Assembly: GCF_019956555.1 (NCBI RefSeq) | Contig: NZ_JAHBDQ010000020.1 | Location: 1-64,000 of the forward strand | Direction: 5' to 3' | DNA from: Pseudomonas sp. A-RE-19 | GTDB taxonomy: Bacteria; Pseudomonadota; Gammaproteobacteria; Pseudomonadales; Pseudomonadaceae | Length of the DNA stretch: 64,000 nt | Shown here: positions 44,441 through 54,260 of the stretch, piece after piece | Numbering within the stretch: the stretch's first letter is position 1 | Layout: every line of letters starts with the position of its first letter | Notes under the pieces: model-generated | What the model was told of the DNA's origin: nothing | Seen by the model: the letters and a program-made list of their open reading frames with translations, nothing else | Database searches by the model: none | Program-made: the position numbers and the translations under genes

Positions 44441-45208
44441 TCAGGCCTTGACCCAACGTTGACGGCTCCAACTGCTCAATGTATCGACGGCGAAGACCAG
44501 TAACAGCATGGCCAGAATCACCGTGCTGGCTTGCGCTTCCTGGAACAGGCTGAGGCTGACATAGAGCATTTGCCCCAACCCACCGGCGCCGACGAAGCCG
44601 AGCACACTGGCCATGCGGATATTGTTTTCCCAGCGGTACAGGATGTAGGCCAGTAGCTGTGGCAACAGGTTGGGCAGTGTGCCGTAACAGAAAGCCCATA
44701 CGGGATTGCCGCCCTGCAGGCGGATGGCTTCGGCGGGTTCTGGTGGAGTGTTTTCCAGCGCTTCGGCGAACAGCCGGCCGAGCACGCCAGTGGTGTGCAG
44801 GGCTAATGCCAGGGTGCCGGCGTTGGGGCCGAGCCCTGCGGCGAGGACCATCAAAGCAGCCCACACCAGTTCCGGAACCGCGCGCAAAGCGTTGAGTACA
44901 AGACTCGACGCGCTCTGCAGCGGCCAGCCGAAGCGCCCGGCCGCGGGCAATGCCAATAACAGGCCGAGTACCGCTGCGAGCAGGGTGCCCAGGGCGGACA
45001 TGGCAATGGTTTCCAGGGCGCCGTGGCCGATCGCTCGCAGATGACTCGAGCTCAGGTCCGGGCTGAGGAAGCGCTGCGCATAAGCGCCCATCTGGTGCAG
45101 GTTGCCGCTGTCGCCGAGCTCGCCGAGATTGATGCCCAGATAGTCGAACGAGGCGACGACTGCTGCGCCGATGCACAGGACCAGTAGCACGTTGAGCAGA
45201 CGATTCAT
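44441..45208 (-). CDS. phnE: PhnE-type ABC transporter permease (second copy in operon), 255 aa
   Basis: Inner-membrane permease with about six hydrophobic segments and the EAA-like loop (FAEALENTPPEPAEAIRLQGG ... FCYGTLPNLLPQLLAYILYR) characteristic of PhnE. It overlaps the upstream permease by four bases, so the two form a heterodimeric channel. Last gene of the importer operon. The substrate is phosphonate, phosphite or selenate (see the binding protein). Confidence 0.9.
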   Translation of the reverse strand: MNRLLNVLLVLCIGAAVVASFDYLGINLGELGDSGNLHQMGAYAQRFLSPDLSSSHLRAIGHGALETIAMSALGTLLAAVLGLLLALPAAGRFGWPLQSASSLVLNALRAVPELVWAALMVLAAGLGPNAGTLALALHTTGVLGRLFAEALENTPPEPAEAIRLQGGNPVWAFCYGTLPNLLPQLLAYILYRWENNIRMASVLGFVGAGGLGQMLYVSLSLFQEAQASTVILAMLLLVFAVDTLSSWSRQRWVKA

Positions 45209-46032
45209 GCCAGCCTCCAGCGCAGCAGGCGGCTGAGTTGATCGGCGAGCAGTACCAGTACAAGGAACGTCAGTAACAAACTGGCCACTTCACCGCCGGC
45301 GAACATGCGCAACGACAGATCCATTTGCTGGCCCAGGCCACCGGCACCGACGAAGCCCATCACCACCGAGGCGCGGATGGCACATTCCCAACGGTACACC
45401 GTGTATGACAGCAGCTCTGCTGCGACATTGGGCAGGATCCCGTAGCAAAAGGCTGCGAGCCGACCGCTGCCGGACTGCAGGAGTGCGTGCACCGGACGCT
45501 GGTTCACCGACTCGAAAATTTCCGCGTAGACCTTGCCCAACATGCCGCTGTAGGTAATGGCAATGGCCAGTACCCCGGCAGTCGGGCCGAGGCCGACGGC
45601 GCGCACGAACAGCAGGGCCCAGACGATTTCCGGCACGCTGCGCAGGAAGATCAGTAAACCGCGTACGGGCCAGCGTAACAGTTGACCCCAATAGCTCGGC
45701 TGGCCGGCACGGGAGGCAGCAGACAGCGACAGAGCACGACTGGCCAGCAGGCTGGCGGGAATGGCCAACAGCAACGCCAGGGCCATGCCCGCCGTGGCAA
45801 TAGCCAGGGTCTGCAGGGTGGCTTGTAACAGCAGTTCAATGAACTCATCGCCATGGGCCGGCGGCCAGAAGGCGGATACAAACCGGCCCATCTCGCCCTG
45901 ACTGTCACTTGCCACCAGCACACTGAGGTCCAGCTCGCTGAAGTGGATTCCCGGCCACAGCAAGACTAGGGCCAGCAAGGTGAACAGCAGGCGAGGGCGG
46001 GTGGCAGGGTCTCGGGTATCGCGTGTCAGCAT
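45205..46032 (-). CDS. phnE: PhnE-type ABC transporter permease (first copy in operon), 275 aa
   Basis: Paralogue of the next gene, with the same EAA-like loop ([40 protein letters not shown]). About six membrane segments. It overlaps the ATPase gene by seven bases at its start and the second permease by four bases at its end. Confidence 0.9.
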   Translation of the reverse strand: MLTRDTRDPATRPRLLFTLLALVLLWPGIHFSELDLSVLVASDSQGEMGRFVSAFWPPAHGDEFIELLLQATLQTLAIATAGMALALLLAIPASLLASRALSLSAASRAGQPSYWGQLLRWPVRGLLIFLRSVPEIVWALLFVRAVGLGPTAGVLAIAITYSGMLGKVYAEIFESVNQRPVHALLQSGSGRLAAFCYGILPNVAAELLSYTVYRWECAIRASVVMGFVGAGGLGQQMDLSLRMFAGGEVASLLLTFLVLVLLADQLSRLLRWRLA

Positions 46033-46829
46033 CGGGGAATCTGCACGCTCAAGGGGGACGGGAACGGAGGAACCGGCGAGGATTGCAGTTGCTCATTGGC
46101 GTAGAGCTTGTCGAGCAGCTCGCGGTCGACTTCGCTGGCCTGAAGGTCGAACAGGATCTGTCCATCACGCAGACCAATGATCCGCGAAAAATGCGCAAGG
46201 GCCAGTTCCACCGCATGCAGGCTGGCGACCAGGGTGACCTTGTGCTCACGGGCATGGCTGCAGAGCACCGAAAGCGTGTGCTGGGCCAACACCGGATCCA
46301 TGGCCGAAACAGGTTCATCGGCCAGCAACACCTCGGGCGCTTGATACAACACGCGGGCAATGCCGACGCGCTGTAGCTGTCCACCGGACAGCTGCTGGCA
46401 TTTAGCGAACAACTTGTCGCTCAGGTCCAGTTTGGCCAATGCCGCGCGTGCGCCCGGAATATCCAGCGGATGCAGCAGGTTCAGCAGGCTCTTGCCAACA
46501 CCCCACTGACCCAGCTTTCCGGCCAGAACCGCAGTGACCACGCGCTGGCGCGGTGGCAGGGGAGGCGACTGATGGATCAGACCGATGCGGGCGCGCAGAC
46601 GCTGACGCTGACGGGCAGAAAGCTGCCAGGCTCGCTCGCCGAGCACCTGCAGCTCGCCGTTACCCGGTCGCAGGGCGGTGGCCAGCAGGTTAAGCAAGCT
46701 CGACTTGCCCGCGCCGGACGGGCCAATGATGGCGACCTGTTCGCTGGCACCAATGTGCAGGTCCACGCCACGCAGCGCCTGGACGCCGTTGGCGTGGGTA
46801 AGGCTGACCTGGGTCAGGTGTAATGTCAT
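46026..46829 (-). CDS. phnC: PhnC-type ABC transporter ATP-binding protein, 267 aa
   Basis: ATPase of the importer. Walker [14 protein letters not shown], the signature [13 protein letters not shown] and Walker [13 protein letters not shown] are all intact. It overlaps the binding-protein gene by four bases and the permease by seven. Length and motifs agree with PhnC. Confidence 0.93.
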   Translation of the reverse strand: MTLHLTQVSLTHANGVQALRGVDLHIGASEQVAIIGPSGAGKSSLLNLLATALRPGNGELQVLGERAWQLSARQRQRLRARIGLIHQSPPLPPRQRVVTAVLAGKLGQWGVGKSLLNLLHPLDIPGARAALAKLDLSDKLFAKCQQLSGGQLQRVGIARVLYQAPEVLLADEPVSAMDPVLAQHTLSVLCSHAREHKVTLVASLHAVELALAHFSRIIGLRDGQILFDLQASEVDRELLDKLYANEQLQSSPVPPFPSPLSVQIPRC

Positions 46830-47677
46830 TTGAGCAGTTCGGCGGCGCGTGCGGCTTCTTCGATACCCTTATAGTTCTCAGGCTTGGTTTCGATGAATCG
46901 GCTGGCGGCCTGCAGATCCAGAATTTCCTTGTCCGCAGGCTTCGCCGGATCGAGCGCCAGGAAGGCGGCCTTTATCTTGGCCGCCAGCGCTGGGTCAAGG
47001 GTCCCGCGCACTGTCCAGTTGTAGTCGAAGTAGGCTGGGGTGGTCGCAAACACCTTGACCTTGGTGGTGTCGACCTTGCCGGCGGCGACCAGTTTTTCCC
47101 ATACGCTGGCGTTCAGCACCCCGGCGTCTACCTTGCCGGCCTGTACCCAGGCGACAGTGGCGTCATGGGCGCCGGAGTAGCCGACGTGGCTGAAGTAAGT
47201 TTCAGGCTTGATGCCGTCCTTCAACATGAAATAACGCGGCATGAGACTGCCTGAAGTGGAGGACACCGAACCGAATGCAAAGGTCTTGCCCTTGAGGTCG
47301 GCGAGGGATTTGACGGCTGGGTCGGCAGTGATGAATTTGCTGGTGAATTGGGCGTCCTGTTCGCGCTGTACCAGCGGAATGGCGTTGCCGGTTTTCAGGC
47401 GTGCCTGCACGAACGTGAAGCCGCCTAGCCAGGCCATGTCGATTCGGTCGGTGGCCAGCGCCTCGACCACGGCCGGATAGTCGCTCACGGGCACGAACTC
47501 GACTTTCATGCCTGTTCGCTGTTCCAGATAAGCACCCAGCGGCTTGAACTTGCGCAGCAGTTCGGTAGGCGCTTCATCGGGAATCGCGCTGACTCTCAGG
47601 GTGTCGGCGGCCTGTGTCAGCAGGGTGCAAAACGACAGGGTCAAGCCGATGGCCGATGCCAGGGTACGCTTGAGCAT
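46826..47677 (-). CDS. Phosphonate/selenate-type ABC transporter substrate-binding protein, 283 aa
   Basis: Periplasmic PhnD-like binding protein with a Sec signal ([19 protein letters not shown]). After it come [37 protein letters not shown] and [18 protein letters not shown], the ligand-site segments of the family. From memory, close relatives in Pseudomonas are annotated as putative selenate-binding proteins; phosphonate or phosphite are alternatives. No phosphonate-degrading gene is nearby, which favours an oxyanion substrate. The ATG at 47677 has GGAG upstream and gives a proper signal peptide. First gene of the four-gene operon. Confidence 0.88.
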   Translation of the reverse strand: MLKRTLASAIGLTLSFCTLLTQAADTLRVSAIPDEAPTELLRKFKPLGAYLEQRTGMKVEFVPVSDYPAVVEALATDRIDMAWLGGFTFVQARLKTGNAIPLVQREQDAQFTSKFITADPAVKSLADLKGKTFAFGSVSSTSGSLMPRYFMLKDGIKPETYFSHVGYSGAHDATVAWVQAGKVDAGVLNASVWEKLVAAGKVDTTKVKVFATTPAYFDYNWTVRGTLDPALAAKIKAAFLALDPAKPADKEILDLQAASRFIETKPENYKGIEEAARAAELLK

Positions 47678-47850
47678 GGAAGATCTCCGGTCCATTAACG
47701 CAAGAATGATTGAGCGCCAGGCACACGCTGATAGCGGCATGGCGCTTTGTGAGGGTAGACGAGGCAGAGCGATATTGACCGCTTTTGGCTCAATTGCAAT
47801 CTGTCGACAGCCAGTGCTACCGCTCGTATTTCGGATTCAGACCGTGCAAA

Positions 47851-47882
47851 GAAAACGGCTCGTTAAATCAACGAGCCGTTGT
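47851..47882 (-). terminator. Terminator of the exported hydrolase gene
   Basis: Perfect 11-bp stem aacggctcgtt/aacgagccgtt with a 5-base loop (47854-47880). On the minus strand it is followed by ttttcttt. It lies about 47 bases past the hydrolase stop. Confidence 0.88.
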
Positions 47883-47927
47883 TGTGACGGTGCTTATCGG
47901 GGGAAGTATACGGATGTCAGATCGAAT

Positions 47928-48995
47928 TCAAAGGTGATCTGCATCAATCACCGCTTTGGCGAACGCCTGTGGGTCTTCCTGCGGCAGGTTGTGGCCGATG
48001 CCGCCGTTGATCAACCGGAACTCATATTTGCCGGTAAAGCGCTTGGCGTAGTCCTCGGGAGCAGGGTGCGGCGCGCCGTTGGCATCGCCTTCAAGGGTGA
48101 TGGTCGGCACGCTAATGGACGGCGCCGTCGCCAGTTTCTGCTCTAGCGCTTCATATTGGCTTTCGCCTTGAACCAGCCCCAGGCGCCAGCGGTAGTTGAA
48201 TACGGTGATGTCGACATGGTCGGGGTTCTCCAGCGCCTTGGCGCTGCGGTCGAAAGTGGCGTCATCGAACGCCCATTTCGGCGAAGCCAGTTGCCATATC
48301 AACTTGGCGAAGTCATGGGTATTTTTCTCGTACCCGGAGCGACCGCGGTCGGTGGCGAAGTAAAACTGATACCACCACTGCAATTCGGCCTTGGGTGGCA
48401 GCGGGTTCTTGCCGGCCGCCTGGTTACCGATCAGATAGCCGCTGACCGAGACCAGCGCCTTGACCCGTTCTGGCCACAGCGCCGAGACGATGTCGGCCGA
48501 ACGCGCGCCCCAGTCATAGCCACCGAGTACGGCCTGTTTGATCTTCAGCGCATCCATAAAATCGATGACGTCACTGGCCAGCGCGGCCGGTTGGCCATTG
48601 CGAACGGTTTTTTCGGACAGAAAATGCGTATCGCCGTAGCCACGCGCATACGGCATCAGCACTCGATAGCCCTTTGCGGCAAGCAAGGGGGCGACCTGGT
48701 CATAGCTGTGAATATCGTACGGCCAGCCGTGCAGAAGAATGACTACCGGCCCATCGGCCGGGCCTGTTTCGGCGTACGCCACATTCAGCAATCCGGCGTT
48801 GACATGCTTCAGCGGGCCGAACGCAGAGGGTGCCGCATCAGTGGTGCCGGCACTGATCACGGCTGGCTGTGCGGCTGCGGTCGTTTGTGCGTGGGCCGCA
48901 CCGAGAACGCTGAACAGGGTAAACGCGAGAATCGACGAGCCGACCAGGCGGCGGCGAGTTTTGCCGGGTTTGTTGTTCTGCAGTGCCATCTTCAT
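47928..48995 (-). CDS. Exported alpha/beta hydrolase, epoxide-hydrolase/dehalogenase type, 355 aa
   Basis: The mature part has the oxyanion motif LLHGWP (87-92), the nucleophile elbow GGYDWGA with Asp161 in place of Ser, and a late GIGHNLPQEDP His. An Asp nucleophile places it with epoxide hydrolases and haloalkane dehalogenases. The N-terminus is a signal (TRRRLVGSSILAFTLFSVLG, AHAQ cleavage) with consecutive arginines, so Tat export is possible. The start at 48995 is chosen for its CGGAG site. It is transcribed alone and ends at a strong terminator. The substrate is unknown. Confidence 0.88.
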   Translation of the reverse strand: MKMALQNNKPGKTRRRLVGSSILAFTLFSVLGAAHAQTTAAAQPAVISAGTTDAAPSAFGPLKHVNAGLLNVAYAETGPADGPVVILLHGWPYDIHSYDQVAPLLAAKGYRVLMPYARGYGDTHFLSEKTVRNGQPAALASDVIDFMDALKIKQAVLGGYDWGARSADIVSALWPERVKALVSVSGYLIGNQAAGKNPLPPKAELQWWYQFYFATDRGRSGYEKNTHDFAKLIWQLASPKWAFDDATFDRSAKALENPDHVDITVFNYRWRLGLVQGESQYEALEQKLATAPSISVPTITLEGDANGAPHPAPEDYAKRFTGKYEFRLINGGIGHNLPQEDPQAFAKAVIDADHL

Positions 48996-49286
48996 GGTGA
49001 TGTCTCCGGTGCAAACCGTTGGCCAGGGGTTCAGGCTGATCCCCTTCAAACCTTGGCTTCATTTGAACGCGGCGACGTATCTGGCCTGTGTCGAATTGCA
49101 GGCCAGATGAAAGCTTATGTACGGAGCAGTCATTCAGACACACTGTGATACATAGGGCCAGGCAGGCATGTCCCCTACATGGCGGGAGGACAAGGGTGGA
49201 TCGCTACCGTGACAAGTGCATGCGATCACACCTTTCAGGGCGTCTACTCTTTCGATAGGCCCTGTATGTACTGAGAGGACAGCACT

Positions 49287-49631
49287 ATGAGCAACGAACA
49301 GGTGGCACCTGAGACGAAAGGCGTTACGGTGCAGTTACTGGCAACGATTGACCTGAGCCCCGAGATCGAGGGCATGGCAGGGCGCCAACTTAGAATGCGT
49401 AAGGTGACCATCGAGCCTGGAGGCGTCTTCGGGCCGATTCACAACCATATCGACAGACCAGGCACCGTCTACATACTGCAAGGAACGATCACTGACCATC
49501 GAAATGGAGTCGCCACCGACTATGGGCCGGGAGTGGGCTGGCCCGAAGACAGGAACACCACGCACTGGCTTGAGAACAGAGGCACGATTGCGGCGGTGGA
49601 GATCTCGGTCGATATTGTCAGGCAAGCGTAA
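49287..49631 (+). CDS. Cupin-domain protein, 114 aa
   Basis: Single-domain cupin. IEPGGVFGPIHNHIDRPGTV supplies two His of the first metal motif, with GTVYILQGTITDH between; the second motif ends at NTTHWLEN. It is too small for a typical dioxygenase; a binding or isomerase role is possible. GAGAGGA precedes the ATG. It is divergent from the exported hydrolase, with no clear functional link. Confidence 0.85.
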   Translation: MSNEQVAPETKGVTVQLLATIDLSPEIEGMAGRQLRMRKVTIEPGGVFGPIHNHIDRPGTVYILQGTITDHRNGVATDYGPGVGWPEDRNTTHWLENRGTIAAVEISVDIVRQA

Positions 49632-49651
49632 GCTCAGGCCTGACGTGCTGA

Positions 49652-50323
49652 TCATCCCCGTTGCTCCGCCACCAACAGCAACGACTGCGGCACAGGACTT
49701 TGCGGGTGCTGCGGCTCCTGCAGGCCGGCCAACTGAAAACCGGCCATGTCCAGCGCATTGAGCCAACTGGACAATGTGCGGAAGTACCACGGCATGGGTT
49801 GCCACTGCCCCTTGAACCCAGTGAAGGTTTCCTCCCGCCAGCCATCCTGATAGTCGCCCGCCGCCGCGGCCCACGGATGCAGCGTCTGGATCACCAGCGC
49901 GCCGCCAGGGGCGAGCAGGGCGTTCATGGCGGCGAGCAGAGGGATGATGTCCTGGTGCAACAGGGCGAAGTTGGCACAGATCAGGTCGTAGTTGCTGCCG
50001 ACGTCCACCTTCGCCTCCACCAATGCTTCATAGCTCGCCACATGCACCCGCGAAGAGCCCGCCGCCCGTGCCGCCTCGACCAGCGTCGCATCGCCATCCA
50101 CACCGACCGCCTCGACGGCCCGTTCAGCCAGGGCACGCAACAGCCAGCCCTCGCCGCAGCCCAGGTCGAGCACACGCTCGGGTTGGCGGCCCAGTACCGC
50201 CAGCAGGATCGCCTGGTCGGTGACCTTGAGGCGGCTTTCGATGGTGCCGGTGCGGATAGCCTCGATCCAGGATTGGGCGTTGTGGTGCCAGCTCTGGAGC
50301 AGGGTGGATTCGGGGGCAGGCAT
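49652..50323 (-). CDS. Class I SAM-dependent methyltransferase, 223 aa
   Basis: Rossmann-fold methyltransferase. Motif I VLDLGCGEGWLLRAL (51-65), acidic VGVDGDATLVEAA after strand 2, and FALLHQDIIPLLAAM with GGALVIQTLHPWAAA at motif III. The substrate is not predictable; UbiE/small-molecule type. It ends 20 bases from the convergent cupin gene with no visible terminator between them. Confidence 0.88.
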   Translation of the reverse strand: MPAPESTLLQSWHHNAQSWIEAIRTGTIESRLKVTDQAILLAVLGRQPERVLDLGCGEGWLLRALAERAVEAVGVDGDATLVEAARAAGSSRVHVASYEALVEAKVDVGSNYDLICANFALLHQDIIPLLAAMNALLAPGGALVIQTLHPWAAAAGDYQDGWREETFTGFKGQWQPMPWYFRTLSSWLNALDMAGFQLAGLQEPQHPQSPVPQSLLLVAEQRG

Positions 50324-50446
50324 TTCGATGTCCGGAGTTGTTGGGTGGTGAAAGGATAGGACAAATGCTGGTGTAAAAAATAAAGTCTGCGGGGTAGCGC
50401 TGAGTGATTCTGGAACGCTTTCAATCCTCGCTGTACTGCGGGCCGG

Positions 50447-51079
50447 TTAAATTTTTTTTTCTAGAGGCGGGGCGAGGCTTATCGCCTCAGGTGGGCGTCT
50501 TGGCGCCAGCAACCGCTCGATGGCGCCACTCACCATGTTTTCCAGCAGATTATTGCGCTCTCGTTCATCCAGCGAATAGTGCGTCAGCCAACTGGGCGCA
50601 CTGTTGAGCAAGGCGGCAATGGCATGACCGGCGGCCAACAGGCCCTGTTCACTGAATCGGAGTCGGACACCGAGCATCAGCAGCAACTTGCGTTCGTACT
50701 GCTCGCGCAGTTGCCGGACTCGTGCCTGCTGCTCTTCATTCAGGCAGCCGCCGTCGCGCTCCACCAGGCGAAAATGCCAGGGCATTTCCTGATGCAGATT
50801 CAGGTGCGCGCGGATCAATTGATTGAGTCTGTCGCGTTTTGCCGGGGCCGCTTGTTCGATGCGCCCCAGGGTGGCCAGCAGCTCTTCGTAGAACTCCTCG
50901 ATCAAATCGAGCAGCAAGTGCTGCTTGCTGGGGTAATGGTAATACAACGAGCCCGGAGCGAGCCCCAGGCAGGTCGCGAGCTCACGCATGCCGACCTGAC
51001 CGAAACCCTTGCTGGCAAAGAGCACCAGCACCTTGTCCCGGTATTCGGCGAAACGTGAGCAACGCTCAGGCATAGGCAT
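50447..51079 (-). CDS. TetR family transcriptional regulator, 210 aa
   Basis: The N-terminal helix-turn-helix is typical: VLVLFASKGFGQVGMRELAT, CLGLAPGSLYYHYPSKQHLL. The ligand-binding part is helical. The start is ambiguous: ATGs at 51079 and 51073 and a GTG at 51088 are in frame and all lie within the end of the dehydrogenase gene, which implies coupled expression. It follows the thiolase-dehydrogenase pair and may repress it or a linked acyl-CoA pathway. Confidence 0.88.
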   Translation of the reverse strand: MPMPERCSRFAEYRDKVLVLFASKGFGQVGMRELATCLGLAPGSLYYHYPSKQHLLLDLIEEFYEELLATLGRIEQAAPAKRDRLNQLIRAHLNLHQEMPWHFRLVERDGGCLNEEQQARVRQLREQYERKLLLMLGVRLRFSEQGLLAAGHAIAALLNSAPSWLTHYSLDERERNNLLENMVSGAIERLLAPRRPPEAISLAPPLEKKI

Positions 51080-51917
51080 GGAAGCCACGCCCCGTTTTGC
51101 GTCCCAGGTAGCCGGCGGCGACCATTTCCTTGAGCAGTGGAGCGGGGCGGTATTTGCTGTCGTTGAAGCCGTCGTAGAAGGCTTCGAGGATGGCCAGCAC
51201 GGTGTCCAGGCCGATCAGGTCCGCCAGTGCCAGCGGGCCGATCGGCTGGTTGCAGCCCAGGCGCATGCCGGCGTCGATGTCTTCGGCGCTGGCCAGGCCT
51301 TCCTGAAACACCAGGATGGCTTCATTGATCATCGGCACCAGAATCCGGTTGACCACGAATCCCGGACGGTTGCCGGCGGTGATCGCGGTTTTGCCGAGTG
51401 CGGTCGCCATGTCCAGCGCCAGGGCGTGGGTGGCATCGCTGGTTTGCAGGCCACGAATCACTTCGATCAGGCCCATGACCGGCACCGGGTTGAAAAAGTG
51501 CAGGCCGATGAAGCGCTCAGGCTGGCTCACGCTGGCAGCCAGTTGGGTAATGGACAGCGACGACGTGTTCGAGGCGATCACGCATTCCGCGCTGACCTGC
51601 GCGGCGATTTGTTGCAGCACGCGCAGTTTCAGGTCGAGGTTTTCGGTGGCGGCCTCGATCACCAGTTGCACGTTTTGCAGGCTGGTGTAATCGGTACTGG
51701 TGCGAATCTTGTCGAGCGCAGCGAGCTTTTGCTCGTGTGTCAGCGTGTTTTTGGCGACCTGCCGATCGAGGTTTTTATCGACGGTCGCGATTGCCTTTTG
51801 CAAGGCACTCTCGGAGATGTCGATCAAGGTCACGTGGAGGCCGGCCAGGGCGCAGACTTGCGCGATGCCATTGCCCATGGTGCCGGCGCCGATGACGCCA
51901 ATGGTCTGAAGATTCAT
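51066..51917 (-). CDS. 3-hydroxybutyryl-CoA dehydrogenase, 283 aa
   Basis: NAD-dependent dehydrogenase acting between 3-hydroxyacyl-CoA and acetoacetyl-CoA. The dinucleotide motif IGVIGAGTMGNGIAQ is at 5-19, then VIEAATEN, SNTSSLSIT, the catalytic HFFNPVPVM and PGFVVNRIL. Length is that of single-domain HbdA enzymes. The ATG at 51917 has AAGGA seven bases upstream. It lies 16 bases after the thiolase gene, so the pair makes or degrades acetoacetyl-CoA in one operon. Confidence 0.94.
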   Translation of the reverse strand: MNLQTIGVIGAGTMGNGIAQVCALAGLHVTLIDISESALQKAIATVDKNLDRQVAKNTLTHEQKLAALDKIRTSTDYTSLQNVQLVIEAATENLDLKLRVLQQIAAQVSAECVIASNTSSLSITQLAASVSQPERFIGLHFFNPVPVMGLIEVIRGLQTSDATHALALDMATALGKTAITAGNRPGFVVNRILVPMINEAILVFQEGLASAEDIDAGMRLGCNQPIGPLALADLIGLDTVLAILEAFYDGFNDSKYRPAPLLKEMVAAGYLGRKTGRGFHAYA

Positions 51918-51933
51918 GCGCATGTCCTTGTGA

Positions 51934-53118
51934 TCAAACCCGTTCGAACAACACTGCGATGCCTTGGCCGCCGCCGATGCACATGGTCGCCAGGGCGTAA
52001 CGGCCTTGGCAGCGGTGCAATTCGTGAATGGCTTTGGTGGCGATGATCGCGCCTGTGGCGCCCACCGGATGGCCCAGCGAGATGCCCGAACCGTTGGGGT
52101 TGACCTTCTGCGGATCGAAGCCCAGCTCTTGCGCGACGGCACAGGCCTGGGCGGCGAAGGCTTCGTTGGACTCGATTACATCAAGGTCGGCAACGGTCAG
52201 ACCGGCGCGCTTGAGCACCAGGCGGGTGGCGGGAATCGGTCCCAGCCCCATCATTGAAGGTTCAACGCCTGCGTGGGCATAACCCACCAGTCGGGCCATG
52301 GGCTTGAGGCCTTGTTCCTGAACAGTTTGGCCCGTGGCCATGATCAGTGCGCCGGCACCATCATTGAGGCCGGATGCGTTGCCGGCGGTGACGCTACCGT
52401 CCTTTTTGAAGGCGGGTTTCATGCGGCTCAATTGCTCGGCGTCGACCTCGGCCCGTACATGTTCATCCGTCGCAAACGAAACCGTCCCTTTGCGGGTCGC
52501 TATTTCGATCGGCACGATCTGCCCGGAAAAGCGCCCTTCGGCAATCGCCCGGGCGGCACGCTGCTGGCTGAGAAGCGCCAATTCATCCTGGGTCTGGCGC
52601 GTGATGCCATAGTGTTCGGCGATGTTTTCAGCGGTGATACCCATGTGGAAACCGGCAAACGGGTCTTGCAGTGCGCCAAGCATGTAGTCGACGGCCTGCA
52701 TGTCGCCCATCCGTGCGCCCCAGCGCGCGTGCGGCAACAAGTACGCGCCTCGGCTCATGGACTCGACGCCACCTGCCAGCGCAGCGCCCGCATCCCCCAG
52801 CATCAAACTTTGCGCGGCACTGACAATCGCCTGCAAACCCGAACCGCAAAGGCGGTTGACGTTGAAGGCGGGCGTCTCTTTCGTCAGGCCGGCATTCATC
52901 GCTACGACCCGGGAGATGTAGGCATCGCGCGCCTCGGTCGGGATCACATGGCCCATCACCGCATGGCCGATGTGTTCGGGCGCCAGGCCCGATCGTTCGA
53001 TAGCGGCGCGGCAAACGTCGGTTGCCAACTGAATGGGCGGCACATCCTTGAGTGAACCGCCAAAGCTGCCGATGGCAGAACGGACGGCGCTCACTACAAA
53101 AATATCGGAATGGTTCAT
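51934..53118 (-). CDS. Acetyl-CoA C-acetyltransferase (thiolase), 394 aa
   Basis: Thiolase with the acyl-accepting Cys91 in NRLCGSG, the NEAFA loop, the GHPVGATG His motif and the final MCIGGGQG Cys. Length and sequence fit biosynthetic-type (AtoB/PhaA-like) enzymes. First gene of an operon with 3-hydroxybutyryl-CoA dehydrogenase and a TetR gene. It is divergent from an AraC regulator 131 bases away, which is the likely activator. Confidence 0.94.
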   Translation of the reverse strand: MNHSDIFVVSAVRSAIGSFGGSLKDVPPIQLATDVCRAAIERSGLAPEHIGHAVMGHVIPTEARDAYISRVVAMNAGLTKETPAFNVNRLCGSGLQAIVSAAQSLMLGDAGAALAGGVESMSRGAYLLPHARWGARMGDMQAVDYMLGALQDPFAGFHMGITAENIAEHYGITRQTQDELALLSQQRAARAIAEGRFSGQIVPIEIATRKGTVSFATDEHVRAEVDAEQLSRMKPAFKKDGSVTAGNASGLNDGAGALIMATGQTVQEQGLKPMARLVGYAHAGVEPSMMGLGPIPATRLVLKRAGLTVADLDVIESNEAFAAQACAVAQELGFDPQKVNPNGSGISLGHPVGATGAIIATKAIHELHRCQGRYALATMCIGGGQGIAVLFERV

Positions 53119-53249
53119 GTTGGCTCTCTGAATAGGTCTTTTTTGTTGGGCACGAGTCTAGAATCAGCAGCGCCACTGGCCTATGCCAAAACTGTTCAAG
53201 GGTGATGGCGTTTTTTGCCATATTCAGATGTGACGAGAGAGGCATTCAA

Positions 53250-54260
53250 ATGCGGGAAACGGATTCGGTGGCGGTTTACTTCATGTACCCCATGATCCAT
53301 GCGCTACGCGAGGAACCGCAGCGTCTGCGGGCAGTTCTTGAACAGGTGGGAATTGATCCGGCACTGATGGACCAGCCGACGGCACGGGTGCCGGCCACGG
53401 CTTTCGCCGCGTTGTGGCTGGTGCAGATTCGTGAGTTGAACGACGAATTTTTCCAGTTGGACTCCCATGGCATGCCACCGGGCAGTTTCGCCTTGATCTG
53501 TCGGGCATTGATTCAGGAGCCGACGCTGGAAAAAGCCATACGTCAGTGCCTGGCCAATTTCGCCCTGTTCCTGCGTGATTTTCACGGCACGTTAAGTGTG
53601 CGGGGCAAGCGTGCGGTCATCAGCTTGCAGACCCTTTCGCAGAACAGCGAGGTCAGCCGGTTGGGCGAAGAAACGTTTCTGGTATTGATGATCAGTCTGT
53701 TGTGCTGGCTGGGTGGGCGGCGCATTCCTATCGATCGGGCGGACTTTCGTCATCAGCGTTTGTCGCTGCGTGACGATGCCATGCTCTGGGGCCCCAACCT
53801 GACCTTCGGCACTGAACGCACCGAAATCGAGTTCGCCAGTCACTACCTGCAACTGCCGGTGATTCAAGACCTTGCCTCGCTGAAAGTGTTTTTACGCACC
53901 GCACCGCAATGGCTGGTGATCCGCTTCCGCAACCAGCATGGGCTGGCATCGCAGGTTCATCAGCGCCTGCGCCACAGCCATTACGGCGAATGGCCGACCT
54001 TGCAGGCCTTCGCCCTCGAGCAGCACCTGAGCCCCAGTACCTTTCGCCGGAAACTGGGGCGTGAAGGCTGTTCGTATCAGGAAATCAAGGATGAAGTGCG
54101 ACGCGCGGTGGCGTTTGAACGGTTGCGCCAGAGCAAGGCGAGCATCAGCGACATTGCCGAACAGTTGGGATTTCAGGAACCGAGTGCGTTTCATCGGGCG
54201 TTCAAGAAGTGGACGGGGGAGAGCCCGGGGCGGTATCGGGCGCGGTTTCAGGATCGTTAG
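53250..54260 (+). CDS. AraC family regulator (OruR/ArgR-like with N-terminal ligand domain), 336 aa
   Basis: The C-terminal double helix-turn-helix (FALEQHLSPSTFRRKLGREG, ISDIAEQLGFQEPSAFHRAF followed by KKWTGESPGRYR) is standard AraC. The 220-residue N-terminal part belongs to the large arabinose-binding-like domain seen in OruR and PhaD-type regulators. The ATG at 53250 has GAGAGG seven bases upstream. It is divergent from the thiolase operon and probably controls it. The last 59 bases overlap the convergent LysR gene. Confidence 0.88.
   Translation: MRETDSVAVYFMYPMIHALREEPQRLRAVLEQVGIDPALMDQPTARVPATAFAALWLVQIRELNDEFFQLDSHGMPPGSFALICRALIQEPTLEKAIRQCLANFALFLRDFHGTLSVRGKRAVISLQTLSQNSEVSRLGEETFLVLMISLLCWLGGRRIPIDRADFRHQRLSLRDDAMLWGPNLTFGTERTEIEFASHYLQLPVIQDLASLKVFLRTAPQWLVIRFRNQHGLASQVHQRLRHSHYGEWPTLQAFALEQHLSPSTFRRKLGREGCSYQEIKDEVRRAVAFERLRQSKASISDIAEQLGFQEPSAFHRAFKKWTGESPGRYRARFQDR

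Noticed and set aside
44397..45263. 288-codon minus-strand frame overlapping the second PhnE permease
   Set aside because: The permease frame (44441-45208) has membrane segments and the PhnE loop; the other frame is Arg/Ser-rich.
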